Assembly (NCBI GenBank): GCA_025056565.1
Contig: JANWWA010000001.1
Span: forward strand, 1 to 64,000
DNA: 64,000 nucleotides
Origin: Chloroherpetonaceae bacterium
GTDB lineage: Bacteria > Bacteroidota > Chlorobiia > Chlorobiales > Thermochlorobacteraceae
Reading direction: 5' to 3'
Shown here in pieces: positions 8,716 to 17,506 of the stretch. The translations under genes were made by a program, and so were the position numbers. The notes under the pieces were generated by a model. That model saw nothing but the letters and a program-made list of their open reading frames with translations, ran no database searches and was not told the origin of the DNA. How positions within the stretch are numbered: the stretch's first letter is position 1; each line of letters begins with the position of its first letter.

Positions 8716-10346
8716 TGACCACTTCTTACCCGGCGCACAGAGTGGGGCGCTCTGCTCCACTCTACACCTCTGCTGCAATAGCACTATGTGGCTTTGCACT
8801 CACCTACATTAGCCACGCCACCCTCTATGCACAAACGAGCATTAGTGTCCCATATAGCTTTGCCAAGTATTCATTGCATTTTTTTAGCCAGCGCTCCAAC
8901 TTAGGCACAAATATCGTGAACCATATTCGCTATAGCCCCGTTCATCGTCGCGTGTGGCTAGCGGGGCGCAATGGCTTGGTCTGGACAGACGATGGCGGCA
9001 TTACATTCAACACTATCACCGCCGTGCCACGCTTCAATCAGAATGGTATTCAGGGCTTAGATGTGCGAGGGCAGCGCATCTGGGCATCCAGCTCTCGCAT
9101 TACTGAAGCAGAAGGTCGGCGCTTCCCAACAGGTGATGGGTTGATGTATTCGGACGATGGCGGCACTACATGGCGCGAAGTGGCTCAACCCTTAGATTCA
9201 CCTGCGGATTCCATAGAGCGATACGGGTTCAACACACTGCGCGCTTTGCCAATTACCGTGCCACAACAGAATGTCATCTATGACATTGCTATTGGCAACA
9301 AAGATAGCACGGTTTGGGTCGCTACATGGTCAGGGGGCATACGGCGCACGCAGAATAATGGTCGCTCTTGGCAACGAATGGTCTTGCCCCCCACTGGACG
9401 CCAACGCATTGCGCCAACAGACACACTATCGTTTCAACTTGAACCGCGTCGTGGTGCACGGGGCGACTTAGTCTTCTTAGGATTTTCTGTGCTTCAAGCC
9501 TCTGATGGCGCGGTTTGGGTCGGCACGGTCGATGGCATTTGCCGCACCGATGACCCTGATGCGCTCTACCCGTCGTGGGTCAAATTTAATCGCACTTTTG
9601 GTGGCCTGTCGGGCAATTGGGTTACGGCGATTCGCGAACAGCCAGCTACCCCGCGCTTAGGACGTGCGATTTGGGCAGCGACATGGCAAGCCGAATCACG
9701 GCAAGAGGCTTTTGGCGTCTCGTGGACACGAGACAATGGCAACTCGTGGCAAACTGCTCTCTTAGGTGAGCGCATCTATGACTTTGCCTTTCGTGGTGAC
9801 ACAGTTTATGCCGTTGGGACAAACGGTCTATTCATCTCACCTGATGGTGGCGAAACTTGGCTCAATCGGCGTGGCGTGCAAGACAGAGACAACCCTCGCC
9901 TACTCATTCAGCCACAAGCAGAAATGTTTGCCTTAGGCATTGAACCGCTGGGTCGCAGTGAGCGCCTTTGGCTTGGCAGCGAAGACGGCACGGCTACTTC
10001 AACGGACGGTGGCAACACTTGGAAAATTCTGCGTGCCGATCTTCCTGTGCCAGAAGGCACAAAAACATATGCTTATCCCAATCCTTTTGCGCCACGACTG
10101 GATGGCTCAGTGCGCATTCGTTATGCGCTTTCTCAACCTGCGCGAGTGACCATTCGCATCTACGACTTTGCTATGAATCTGGTAAAAACCGTTGTGCAAA
10201 ACGCACCACGCAGTCGCAGTGAAGAAGAAGACTTCTGGAACGGACGTAGCGATGCTGGCACGAAGGTGGCCAACGGTGTGTATTTTTATATTATTCAGGC
10301 AGACGGTCAAAAGCCACTTTACGGCAAAATTATGGTCTTGGAATAG
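8715..10346 (+). CDS. Secreted BNR/Asp-box repeat protein with T9SS C-terminal domain
   Basis: The protein has 543 residues. After an N-terminal hydrophobic segment (signal ends near LYAQ), at least six Asp-box repeats appear: WTDDGGITF, YSDDGGTTW, RTQNNGRSW, WTRDNGNSW, ISPDGGETW and TSTDGGNTW. These build beta-propellers as in sialidases, photosystem assembly factors and two-component sensors. The last about 85 residues (YPNPFAP..., then VYFYIIQADGQ...KIMVLE) form a T9SS/FlgD-like sorting domain, so the protein is likely exported and surface-attached. No sialidase FRIP motif was seen, so a binding role is more likely than catalysis. Confidence 0.75.
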   Translation: MTTSYPAHRVGRSAPLYTSAAIALCGFALTYISHATLYAQTSISVPYSFAKYSLHFFSQRSNLGTNIVNHIRYSPVHRRVWLAGRNGLVWTDDGGITFNTITAVPRFNQNGIQGLDVRGQRIWASSSRITEAEGRRFPTGDGLMYSDDGGTTWREVAQPLDSPADSIERYGFNTLRALPITVPQQNVIYDIAIGNKDSTVWVATWSGGIRRTQNNGRSWQRMVLPPTGRQRIAPTDTLSFQLEPRRGARGDLVFLGFSVLQASDGAVWVGTVDGICRTDDPDALYPSWVKFNRTFGGLSGNWVTAIREQPATPRLGRAIWAATWQAESRQEAFGVSWTRDNGNSWQTALLGERIYDFAFRGDTVYAVGTNGLFISPDGGETWLNRRGVQDRDNPRLLIQPQAEMFALGIEPLGRSERLWLGSEDGTATSTDGGNTWKILRADLPVPEGTKTYAYPNPFAPRLDGSVRIRYALSQPARVTIRIYDFAMNLVKTVVQNAPRSRSEEEDFWNGRSDAGTKVANGVYFYIIQADGQKPLYGKIMVLE

Positions 10347-10504
10347 TGATGCACCGAAAGCGCACGCTCGTTGCATAGCATCGCTTTCCGAAGAGAAGCA
10401 GTCAGCAACTGACCTTAGAAGGCGCCGCACTGCGACGGCTTCCTACTATGCTCTTTTGCACAAGTTTGAACAAGGATGAAGTGTCAAGAAAAATTTGAAC
10501 ATTT

Positions 10505-10939
10505 ATGTCGCTGGATATCTGCACCGTTACGATTGACCGTGTAGAGGAAATTGACCCGCGCTATGTTGAGCCACCTTACAAGTATGGCTTCGCTTACACG
10601 ATTTCTATTCACAATCACTCAGTCTATACCGTGCAAATTCAGTCGCGTAAATGGATTGTACGCGATGGTGATATGAAAGACCGCATTGTAGAAGGCGAAG
10701 GTGTTGTTGGACAATTTCCAATTCTTTCACCCGGCGAAACCTTCACTTACCAAAGCTATCACATCTTGCGCTCTCGCTTCGGCAGCGCGTTTGGTTTTTA
10801 CTATGGCGTCTACACGCTGGATTCCGACCCAGATGGCTACTATCGCCCTGACAATGTCTTCATCATAGAGGGAGAATCTTTCGAGGTAGAAATTCCAGAG
10901 TTCCTGCTTATCCACCGCGAAAAAAGTGAATCTTCTTGA
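10505..10939 (+). CDS. apaG: ApaG-domain protein
   Basis: This 144-residue protein matches ApaG through most of its length: Y.FAYTISI.N.S...VQ..SR.W.I.DGD....VEGEGVVG..P.L.PGE.F.YQS. The fold is a fibronectin-like beta sandwich. The bacterial protein is linked to divalent-cation and dinucleotide tolerance, but its biochemical role is unsettled. It appears to be a single-gene unit, with about 150 bp before it and 100 bp after it. Confidence 0.88.
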   Translation: MSLDICTVTIDRVEEIDPRYVEPPYKYGFAYTISIHNHSVYTVQIQSRKWIVRDGDMKDRIVEGEGVVGQFPILSPGETFTYQSYHILRSRFGSAFGFYYGVYTLDSDPDGYYRPDNVFIIEGESFEVEIPEFLLIHREKSESS

Positions 10940-11041
10940 GCACTTGTTTTCTGCTCACCACTGGCTTCACAAAAATTTAATTTTAGTGCCTTGCACATTC
11001 TCTCTATTTTGCGCGCTGCTTCAATAAGCCAGTCACCAACT

Positions 11042-12862
11042 ATGATACATCGCTTCTTACAACTGCTTTGCATTGCTTGTTTGGTTTCCATACCCGTTCT
11101 TGCGCAAACGCCTCGCTCCATGCGCGAGGTGCGCGCCGATTACAATGCTGGACGTATCCAATTAGGTGCCATTGTTACGCTCGCTGGGCGCGTAACTGTC
11201 GCCAATGAATTTGCTGGACCTACCTATTTTCAAGACGGGACAGGCGGTTTTGCCGTCTTCGATAATGCAGTGCATACAGGCGTGCAAATCGGTGATTCAA
11301 TTGTGGTTACAGGTCCCTTGTCCGAATTTCAGCCGACCACTGGGCAGCGTGGCACAGGACTGCTCCAAATTTCAGGAAGCGGTACCACCTTTCGCGTAGT
11401 TCAAAGCCCACGCATTACCCCCGAGCCGCGTGTGGTGACACCTGCTCAGGTTACCGAAGACTTAGAGGGCGTCTTGATTCAATTGAACAATGTGGAGTTT
11501 CGCACCACAGCTGGCACCACTTTCACGCAATTTCAAGGCAATACCAACTATCGCATTTTGGTTGGTGGCAACAACACAGGTCTGGAACTACGCATTGATG
11601 GCGACACTGAGCTTGCAGGGGCGCAAGCGCCTACTGGTCCTGTGAACTTGATTGGTGTAGTCAGTGAATTTCGGGGCACGCGCCAAATTCTGCCTCGCTT
11701 TCGGCGTGATGTAGGTGCACAGGAAGTCATTATCCCCGGCGAAAATATCCCGCTGGAAAATACGCTGGAAGTCTGCACTTGGAATATCGAGTGGTTTGGC
11801 GATACACAGAACGGTCCAACGAATGAAACACTGCAACTTCAAAATGCTGCAACGGTTATTCAGCGCATTAACGCGGACTTATATGCCTTTCAAGAAATTA
11901 GTGATGATGCTGCGTTTCGCGCATTGATTGATACGCTCAACCGACGTGGATTTGCGTGTCGCGGGTTTCGCGCTCCACGTGGTCAAACCCAACGCTTAGG
12001 GTTTCTTTGGAAACCATCAGTGATTGACTCAATTGGGCTGCAATTTGTTGAGGTGGGAAGCTGGGCACCTTTCCAAGGGGTCAGTCGTTTCCCTGTTGAA
12101 CTGACGGTTGATGCACGCATTCGTGGTGTTTCACGACGCCTGCGCATTGTCAACATTCACGCCGATGCCGGCAGCGCCACAGCTGATTACAACCGTCGCC
12201 TCTCCGATTCGCAAGCTTTGAAGACTTGGCTTGACCAAAACCGACCTAGTGACAACCTTATCTTGCTTGGCGATTACAACGATGATGTCGACGTCTCCAT
12301 TACGCCAAATCAGCCTTCTCCTTACGCCAACTTCGTCAGTGATGCAGCCAATTATCGTGTCGTTACAGCCAGTCTCAGCGCCCGTGGTGTGCGTTCTACT
12401 ACGGGCTTTACAGAGATGATTGACCATATTGCCATCACTAACGAGCTTTTTCCTGTCTATTTTACTGGCACAGAGCGCGTTGAAAACACTGTGTATATTC
12501 CGAACTACGCTTCAACGACCTCAGACCATTTTCCTGTTTGGGCGCGCTTTGCCTTAGACCCTACGGCTTCTACGGAGGTCTTGCCTACAGAGCGTCCTAC
12601 TGAGTTTCGCCTTTGGCAGAACTATCCCAACCCATTTAATCCAACTACGATTATCACTTATCAGCTTCCGACTGCTGCAGAAGTGAGCCTGAAGGTCTAT
12701 GATGTGTTGGGTCGAGAAGTTGCCACCTTAGTGAGCGAGCGCCGCAATGCGGGCACTTATCAAGTTCGTTTCAACGGAGCGGGTCTTCCAAGTGGAATGT
12801 ATTTCTACCGTTTGCAGGCGGGTCGCAATGTTCAGACTCGGAAAATGTTGCTTTTGAAGTAG
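11042..12862 (+). CDS. Secreted endonuclease/exonuclease/phosphatase-family protein with T9SS sorting domain
   Basis: The protein has 606 residues from the ATG at 11042, which gives a clean signal peptide (ending VLAQ); an earlier in-frame start would bury it. Residues about 25-225 look like an OB-fold/YhcR-type nucleic-acid binding domain. The region about 240-510 has the EEP fold motifs CTWNIEWFGD, FQEIS, LGDYNDD and SDHFPV. The last about 85 residues (FRLWQNYPNPFNPTT to RKMLLLK) are a T9SS type A sorting domain. The likely role is an extracellular metal-dependent nuclease that scavenges DNA or RNA; a phosphodiesterase with another substrate is possible. Confidence 0.82.
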   Translation: MIHRFLQLLCIACLVSIPVLAQTPRSMREVRADYNAGRIQLGAIVTLAGRVTVANEFAGPTYFQDGTGGFAVFDNAVHTGVQIGDSIVVTGPLSEFQPTTGQRGTGLLQISGSGTTFRVVQSPRITPEPRVVTPAQVTEDLEGVLIQLNNVEFRTTAGTTFTQFQGNTNYRILVGGNNTGLELRIDGDTELAGAQAPTGPVNLIGVVSEFRGTRQILPRFRRDVGAQEVIIPGENIPLENTLEVCTWNIEWFGDTQNGPTNETLQLQNAATVIQRINADLYAFQEISDDAAFRALIDTLNRRGFACRGFRAPRGQTQRLGFLWKPSVIDSIGLQFVEVGSWAPFQGVSRFPVELTVDARIRGVSRRLRIVNIHADAGSATADYNRRLSDSQALKTWLDQNRPSDNLILLGDYNDDVDVSITPNQPSPYANFVSDAANYRVVTASLSARGVRSTTGFTEMIDHIAITNELFPVYFTGTERVENTVYIPNYASTTSDHFPVWARFALDPTASTEVLPTERPTEFRLWQNYPNPFNPTTIITYQLPTAAEVSLKVYDVLGREVATLVSERRNAGTYQVRFNGAGLPSGMYFYRLQAGRNVQTRKMLLLK

Positions 12863-12950
12863 CCCTGTCTTCCTGAACGAACCTTTGTGCTTTTTATCTG
12901 CAAAGTGAGAGCCGTTTGCTTATTCGGCATTAGGGTGCGCTGACCCTTCA

Positions 12951-13160
12951 TTAACCGCCTTGCGTGGCACGAATGACCTCGACCACATCATCTGGCTTAA
13001 TGCGCACGCGCCCCCACGCTTGTTTGTTAATCACCGCTTCGTTAATCGCTACAGCAATTCCTTTCTCATCAGGTGATATGCGAAGACTTTGCAAGAATTC
13101 TGCCACCGTCATCTCCTTGTCAATTTGATGTGGCTTTCCGTTTAGCGTAATGGTGTGCAT
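12951..13160 (-). CDS. thiS: Sulfur carrier protein ThiS
   Basis: The 69-residue protein has a ubiquitin-like fold pattern: ITLNGKP...TVAEFL..L, then AVAINEAVI, ending in the required ATQGG. The C-terminal Gly-Gly is thiocarboxylated by ThiF and then feeds sulfur into the thiamine thiazole ring. The ATG at 13160 is chosen over a TTG two codons upstream. It begins 2 bp after the thiO stop, so the two genes form an operon. Confidence 0.92.
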   Translation of the reverse strand: MHTITLNGKPHQIDKEMTVAEFLQSLRISPDEKGIAVAINEAVINKQAWGRVRIKPDDVVEVIRATQGG

Positions 13161-13162
13161 GT

Positions 13163-14314
13163 TCAAGATGTGTGAGTTGAGAGAAATCGAGTTGGCCTAA
13201 ACGGCACAAGACTTTCAGGCACAGGTTCGCCACACATCATTGCTGCCAGTGCATAACTGGTAATAGGTGCAAGCAAAATACCGTGCCGATAGTGCCCTGT
13301 AGCGATAAAAAGATTTTTCACAGGGCTTTCGCCCACCAGCGGTTCATTATCACGGCTGGCTGGACGCAAACCTACGCTGACTTCTTCAATGGGCAGTTCA
13401 TAAATAGCTGGCACAGCCTCATAGGCTTCGTCTAACAGTGTCATGACTCCTCCTGCGGTGGGCGTTACATCGAAGCCCATTTCTTCGCTGGTTGCACCAA
13501 TGGTCAAGCGCCCATCAAACTTTGGTGCAAGGTATACGCGCGGGGAACGCACGACTTTTTCCAGTCGAATTTGCGTCGTCATTTTGAGCGTCAGCACTTG
13601 CCCTTTCACAGGGCGCACTGCTGGCACTGCTTCATCTGGTATGCCGCCAATTTCACGCGACCAGCAGCCTGCGGCTACAACCACTTGTCGCGCTCGCACG
13701 GCTCCACTTTTCACTTTGATACCGACTACTGTGCTTTGCTCCACCAGCACGCGCTCTACAGGTTGATACTCAAAGAGCAGCCCGCCACGCTGCACAAAGG
13801 CATCTCTTAGCGCACGCATCACTTCACGGTTATCAATTTGGTAATCCTGCGCTAACCAAATTGCAGCCGCTATTTTGGGTGAAAGCAGCGGCTCGCGCTC
13901 GCGTGCCTCAGACCCAGAGAGCCACTCAACCGGCAAGCCAATCTTTTTTCGGAACGCAAACTCTCGCCGCAAGGCTTCAGTATCGTCGCGATCAAGGCTA
14001 ATCATCAATGTGCCTCGCTTGTCCAGTGCGACCTCTCTCCCAGAATCTTCTTTCAGTTCAGCTAAGAATTGCGGATAGAGCGCCAGACTTTCTTGCCCCA
14101 AGCGCAGTAGATGCAAGTTTTCAAAGCCCACTTCAGCTTGCGGAGCAAGCATTCCAGCGGCGGCCCAGCTTGCGCTTTTGCCTGCTTCACTACGCTCAAA
14201 GACGACAACCTGCACTCCTCGACGCTGCAGTTGCCACGCTACACCTAATCCAATAATTCCACCGCCAATCACTGCCACTTCAACGGCTTCTGGCAATGGA
14301 GCAGTGTTTGACAT
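13163..14314 (-). CDS. thiO: Glycine oxidase ThiO
   Basis: This 383-residue FAD-dependent oxidase belongs to the DAO family. The dinucleotide site is IGGGIIGLG (about 16-24). FERSEAGKSASWAAAGMLAPQ is the signature of ThiO-type glycine oxidases. Near the C-terminus, VGLRPASRDNEPLVGES and TGHYRHGILLAP match the family. The enzyme oxidises glycine to the iminoacetate needed for thiazole synthesis and uses O2, which supports an aerobic setting. A strong ribosome site (GGAGGGA) precedes the ATG. thiS follows; other thi genes are not in the window. Confidence 0.92.
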   Translation of the reverse strand: MSNTAPLPEAVEVAVIGGGIIGLGVAWQLQRRGVQVVVFERSEAGKSASWAAAGMLAPQAEVGFENLHLLRLGQESLALYPQFLAELKEDSGREVALDKRGTLMISLDRDDTEALRREFAFRKKIGLPVEWLSGSEAREREPLLSPKIAAAIWLAQDYQIDNREVMRALRDAFVQRGGLLFEYQPVERVLVEQSTVVGIKVKSGAVRARQVVVAAGCWSREIGGIPDEAVPAVRPVKGQVLTLKMTTQIRLEKVVRSPRVYLAPKFDGRLTIGATSEEMGFDVTPTAGGVMTLLDEAYEAVPAIYELPIEEVSVGLRPASRDNEPLVGESPVKNLFIATGHYRHGILLAPITSYALAAMMCGEPVPESLVPFRPTRFLSTHTS

Positions 14315-14424
14315 TTGTCCCTCCTGTAATGTTCTTTTTTGCAGCGCATTCTTGACCCATGCGTTTGTGAAAGATATCAGTTTTTCGAGAATCTTTGGGC
14401 AGGCTCTTCGGTGAAGAGTATTGG

Positions 14425-14460
14425 AAACAAAAAAGGCAACTGCGTATGGTCAGTTGCCTT
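14425..14460 (-). terminator. Rho-independent terminator of the HNH gene
   Basis: Arms AAGGCAACTG (14433-14442) and CAGTTGCCTT (14451-14460) make a 10-bp stem with an 8-nt loop. Read on the minus strand it is followed by a T-rich run (14425-14434). It begins four bases after the HNH gene stop and separates that gene from thiO. Confidence 0.85.
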
Positions 14461-14463
14461 AGC

Positions 14464-14976
14464 TCAGGTCATAAAGAGATACGGTTTCCACGAGTCGGAG
14501 ATGGTGCCCATAAAGCGCTGCATAAACATAATGTGGCTTGGGCGAATCGGGCGGCGCAACAGTTGCATTCCTGCTTGTTCGGGTGTGCGGTTTGCCTTTT
14601 TGTTGTTGCACTTGGTGCAAGCCGTTACCAGATTTTCCCAAGTGTCTCCTCCGCCTTGCGATTTGGGCACGACATGGTCAATCGTCAATGGCAGGTCAGC
14701 ACGTCCGCAGTATTGGCATCGGTTGCCATCTCGGCGCAAGATATTACGCCGCGTGAGCATAATTTTCTTGTAAGGCACAGCGATGAAAACCATCAGCCTC
14801 ACCACGCTCGGCATCGGAAACTGCATTGAGACCGAGTGCACGAACTGGTCAGGGTATGTTGCCACCAACTCTGCTTTGCCGCCAAAGATAAGGACAATCG
14901 CCTTCCTAACGTCGCAGATGCTCATTGGCTCGTAACTTTGGTTCAGCACTAAGACCTTTTGATTCAGCCGGTTCAT
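14464..14976 (-). CDS. HNH endonuclease family protein
   Basis: The protein has 170 residues. A compact HNH/zinc module sits at about 80-130: RCQYCG (C87, C90), [11 protein letters not shown] (D100, H101), then [14 protein letters not shown] (C120, C123). The N-terminal part, [11 protein letters not shown].....RKAIVLI..GKAE, is the conserved front of a widespread bacterial HNH family often found alone on chromosomes. Such proteins are metal-dependent DNA nicking or cutting enzymes of uncertain cellular role. No restriction or toxin partner is adjacent. Confidence 0.85.
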   Translation of the reverse strand: MNRLNQKVLVLNQSYEPMSICDVRKAIVLIFGGKAELVATYPDQFVHSVSMQFPMPSVVRLMVFIAVPYKKIMLTRRNILRRDGNRCQYCGRADLPLTIDHVVPKSQGGGDTWENLVTACTKCNNKKANRTPEQAGMQLLRRPIRPSHIMFMQRFMGTISDSWKPYLFMT

Positions 14977-15053
14977 ACCAAATTAAGTTAGTTAGCAAAA
15001 CTTCAAGTGTTCTCAAGCCTTGCAAACCGTCTGCTCACGTGTTTTGGTTTCCG

Positions 15054-16208
15054 CTATGCCGATACGCTCCAACTCATCGGATAGCTGGCATCATCGAACT
15101 CTTTAGCTTGCTCAGTGAAGTAAAGCGGTCTAAATGTGTCGACCATTATGGCATATTCATGCGTTTCCTTTGCGCCAATGCTCTTTTCCACTGTGCCCGG
15201 ATGCGGACCGTGCGGGATACCACCTGGATGGATGGTCAGCGATGCTACTTCGATACCCCGTCGGCTCATAAAGTTCCCATCTACATAGTAGAGCACTTCG
15301 TCGGAGTCAATGTTACTATGATTATAAGGTGCAGGAATCGCCTGCGGATGATAGTCAAAAAGGCGTGGCACAAAGTTGCATATCACCAATCCGTTTGCCT
15401 CAAAGACTTGATGCACTGGTGGCGGTTGATGAATGCGCCCTGTAATTGGCTCAAAGTCGTAGATGCTGAACGCAAATGGGTAGTAGTAGCCGTCCCATCC
15501 TACAAGGTCAAACGGATGCTGGTTGTAACAATACCGCGCATAGAGTTCGCCTTTCTTGACGCGAATTTCGAAACTGCCTTTTTCGTCGTGCGTCTCGAGT
15601 TCCGTCGGTGGGCGCAAATCACGCTCGCAATACGGTGAATGCTCCAGGAGCTGCCCAAACTCGTTACGATATTTTTTGGGCGTCTGCACGGCTGAATTGA
15701 CTTCAATAATAAACCATCGCTGCGCCCCTTGAAACCGAAACTGATGCGTTACCCCACGCGGAATGATTAAGTAATCACCCTGCTTGTAAGGGATATTGCC
15801 GAGCTGCGTTGCTAGCACGCCCTCACCTTCGTGAATGAAGACCACTTCATCGGCTGCGCCGTTGCGATAGAAATATGAGGCTTGCTCTTTGGGACGCGCC
15901 ACCCATATCGTTACATCGCTATTGAAGAGAATGGGAATGCGTGACGAGAGCATATCACCTGCTGGCTCCAGCGATTTGGTTTTCAGGTGATGATGGCGTA
16001 GCTCTCTGTCGCCCCACTTGATTAGTGGGCGCACTTCAGTTTCACCAATCTGATGCACCCTTGTCGGTGGCGCAAGATGATAGACATTAGAGTAGATGCC
16101 CGAAAAGCCTTTCGTGCTCATCAGCTCTTCGGCATAAAGTGAGCCATCAGGCTTGCGGAATTGAATATGTCGCTTCGCAGGAATTTGCCCCAATCGGTGG
16201 TAGAACAT
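15054..16208 (-). CDS. hmgA: Homogentisate 1,2-dioxygenase
   Basis: The protein has 384 residues, shorter than the roughly 430-440 of proteobacterial and animal enzymes but similar to many Bacteroidota forms. It is a cupin. Conserved features include GFSGIYSNVYH, EGEGVL.T..G.IPY..GDYLIIPRG, YNHSNIDSDEVLYYV, and IPHGPHPG, which carry the expected His/Glu iron ligands. The enzyme opens the homogentisate ring with O2 to give maleylacetoacetate in tyrosine and phenylalanine breakdown. No other gene of the pathway is next to it. Spacing between the first His and the Glu differs by about one residue from the human enzyme, so substrate identity is slightly uncertain. Confidence 0.82.
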   Translation of the reverse strand: MFYHRLGQIPAKRHIQFRKPDGSLYAEELMSTKGFSGIYSNVYHLAPPTRVHQIGETEVRPLIKWGDRELRHHHLKTKSLEPAGDMLSSRIPILFNSDVTIWVARPKEQASYFYRNGAADEVVFIHEGEGVLATQLGNIPYKQGDYLIIPRGVTHQFRFQGAQRWFIIEVNSAVQTPKKYRNEFGQLLEHSPYCERDLRPPTELETHDEKGSFEIRVKKGELYARYCYNQHPFDLVGWDGYYYPFAFSIYDFEPITGRIHQPPPVHQVFEANGLVICNFVPRLFDYHPQAIPAPYNHSNIDSDEVLYYVDGNFMSRRGIEVASLTIHPGGIPHGPHPGTVEKSIGAKETHEYAIMVDTFRPLYFTEQAKEFDDASYPMSWSVSA

Positions 16209-16546
16209 AGCTTAGCAAAAGTTTTGGGAATTTACAGTTTCGCTTGCTTTGAAGCAAGATGCCCGCCCCTCCATTCCTATTCAAGAGGGCGCAACTAGCT
16301 TAGCTCACTTAGAAGCGCTCTTGATTGCTGCATCGTTTTTTGACTAAACATGCAACAAGGAATGCTCTTCGCACCATCGTGCTGACACAATTTGCTAAGC
16401 TTTGCCATACGCCGCCCTGTCCAGACTGCTTAACGAAATCTTTACACTCCTCTTCGCAACTCTTTCTGGATTCTCTGCGTAAAGCCGTGCGTCTTTGCGT
16501 GCAGTTTTGTTTCCTTAATCATCAACCAATCAAACCCAAACGTGCT
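16209..16546. other. Divergent intergenic region without a supported gene
   Basis: This 338-bp stretch separates the minus-strand hmgA from the plus-strand exported protein. An open frame runs through part of it but has no family features, and the downstream gene has a proper signal peptide only from 16547. Promoters for both genes should lie here; none is clear enough to mark. Confidence 0.5.
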
Positions 16547-16939
16547 ATGCAAATGCTTCGTTCTCTTTTGGCTGCTTTGATACTTGTGCTTTCTTCTGCT
16601 CCTGCTTTTGCAGGCGATGACCTTGAAGCTCGCTCAGAAGTGTTTCTTGCCGCCGTTTTCTCAGGCAAGTATGAAGAGGCAGCGACAATGATTGCCAACT
16701 CTTCCAGCCTGAAGGCGGTTGAGAACCTTGCAGATTTCGGCGCAGGGTTGCGCGCAGCACTGGGCGACTACAAAGGCATTCGCAAGGCAGAGATAATGAA
16801 CACGCGCAACACCACCACAGTCGTGCTTATCTGCGACTTCTCTGAAGGGCAAGTGAAGGTCAATCTCACCTACAATGAAGTAGGCAAAATCACAGCTCTC
16901 ACTTTCAAGCCTGTTACAAGCCAGACTGCTACAAAGTAA
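16547..16939 (+). CDS. Small exported protein, DUF3887-like
   Basis: The 130-residue protein starts at the ATG at 16547, which gives a signal peptide ending PAFAG. The mature part is an NTF2-like pattern: a helix pair with FLAAVFSGKYEEAATMI, then three strands with TTTVVLICDFSEGQVKVNLTYNEVGKITALTF. This resembles DUF3887 domains that pair with hydrolases. It has no catalytic residues that I can see. A hairpin follows 27 bp after the stop. Confidence 0.65.
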   Translation: MQMLRSLLAALILVLSSAPAFAGDDLEARSEVFLAAVFSGKYEEAATMIANSSSLKAVENLADFGAGLRAALGDYKGIRKAEIMNTRNTTTVVLICDFSEGQVKVNLTYNEVGKITALTFKPVTSQTATK

Positions 16940-16966
16940 CTCGTGCCCTGCATTGTTGCTCAATCT

Positions 16967-16995
16967 GGAAGCGACCTAAAAGGTCGCTTCCTTCG
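16967..16995. terminator. Hairpin between convergent genes
   Basis: Arms GGAAGCGACCT (16967-16977) and AGGTCGCTTCC (16981-16991) form an 11-bp stem with a 3-nt loop. The T-run after it is weak (TTCGTTAT). It lies between the exported-protein gene and the SET gene, so it may serve both. Confidence 0.65.
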
Positions 16996-17451
16996 TTATA
17001 GCACTTGCTTTGCCCGCCACACTTTGCACTGCTCTTTTTTGCAGTTTGGGTTGTGCTTTTGGCATAGCTCGTAGATTTCTTCAAAGTCGTAGTCAATCGT
17101 GAGTTCCTCGCCCGCTGCAATCTCTCGTGCAGCGACCAGATACAGTGACTCGGCATTGCGCGTGCAAACGATGCAGTTCGGCTCGCAAGAGTGGTTGATG
17201 TAGCGGATTTTATCGCTCTGTGCCGTATCTAAGTATCGCTCCTCGTCAAGGTAGAAGATATAGACATTGTTTTCTTCATTCTCACGGCGCAAGCATTCGC
17301 TTCCGTCGATTACTTCACCCGCAATAACCATTATGACCTCCTTCTCACGACAGGCCTTTTCTGTGAAGAGACCATATCCCTGAATCGGCGAGGCACAAAC
17401 TTTTATGTAGGGTGGGTTTAGCAATTCTTCATCACATAGCAGTTTGAGCAT
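16996..17451 (-). CDS. SET-domain protein, putative lysine methyltransferase
   Basis: The 151-residue protein is almost entirely a SET domain. GYGLFT (about 25-30) starts the fold, RYINHSCEPNC (83-93) is the cofactor-binding knot with N86-H87, and ELTIDYDF (117-123) supplies the catalytic Tyr121. Three further cysteines (C130, C137, C142) resemble a post-SET zinc site together with C89. SET enzymes move methyl from S-adenosylmethionine to protein lysines. The bacterial substrate is unknown. The gene stands alone, opposite surE, with only a short shared promoter region. Confidence 0.85.
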   Translation of the reverse strand: MLKLLCDEELLNPPYIKVCASPIQGYGLFTEKACREKEVIMVIAGEVIDGSECLRRENEENNVYIFYLDEERYLDTAQSDKIRYINHSCEPNCIVCTRNAESLYLVAAREIAAGEELTIDYDFEEIYELCQKHNPNCKKEQCKVWRAKQVL

Positions 17452-17506
17452 CGTGCGTCAAAGAGTATCCAAGTTTTTGTATTTTTGCGCAAAATAGCAC
17501 ATAGCG

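Noticed and set aside
14315-14463. TPP riboswitch upstream of thiO
   Set aside because: The conserved thi-box CTGAGA is missing and a terminator for the HNH gene occupies most of the gap.
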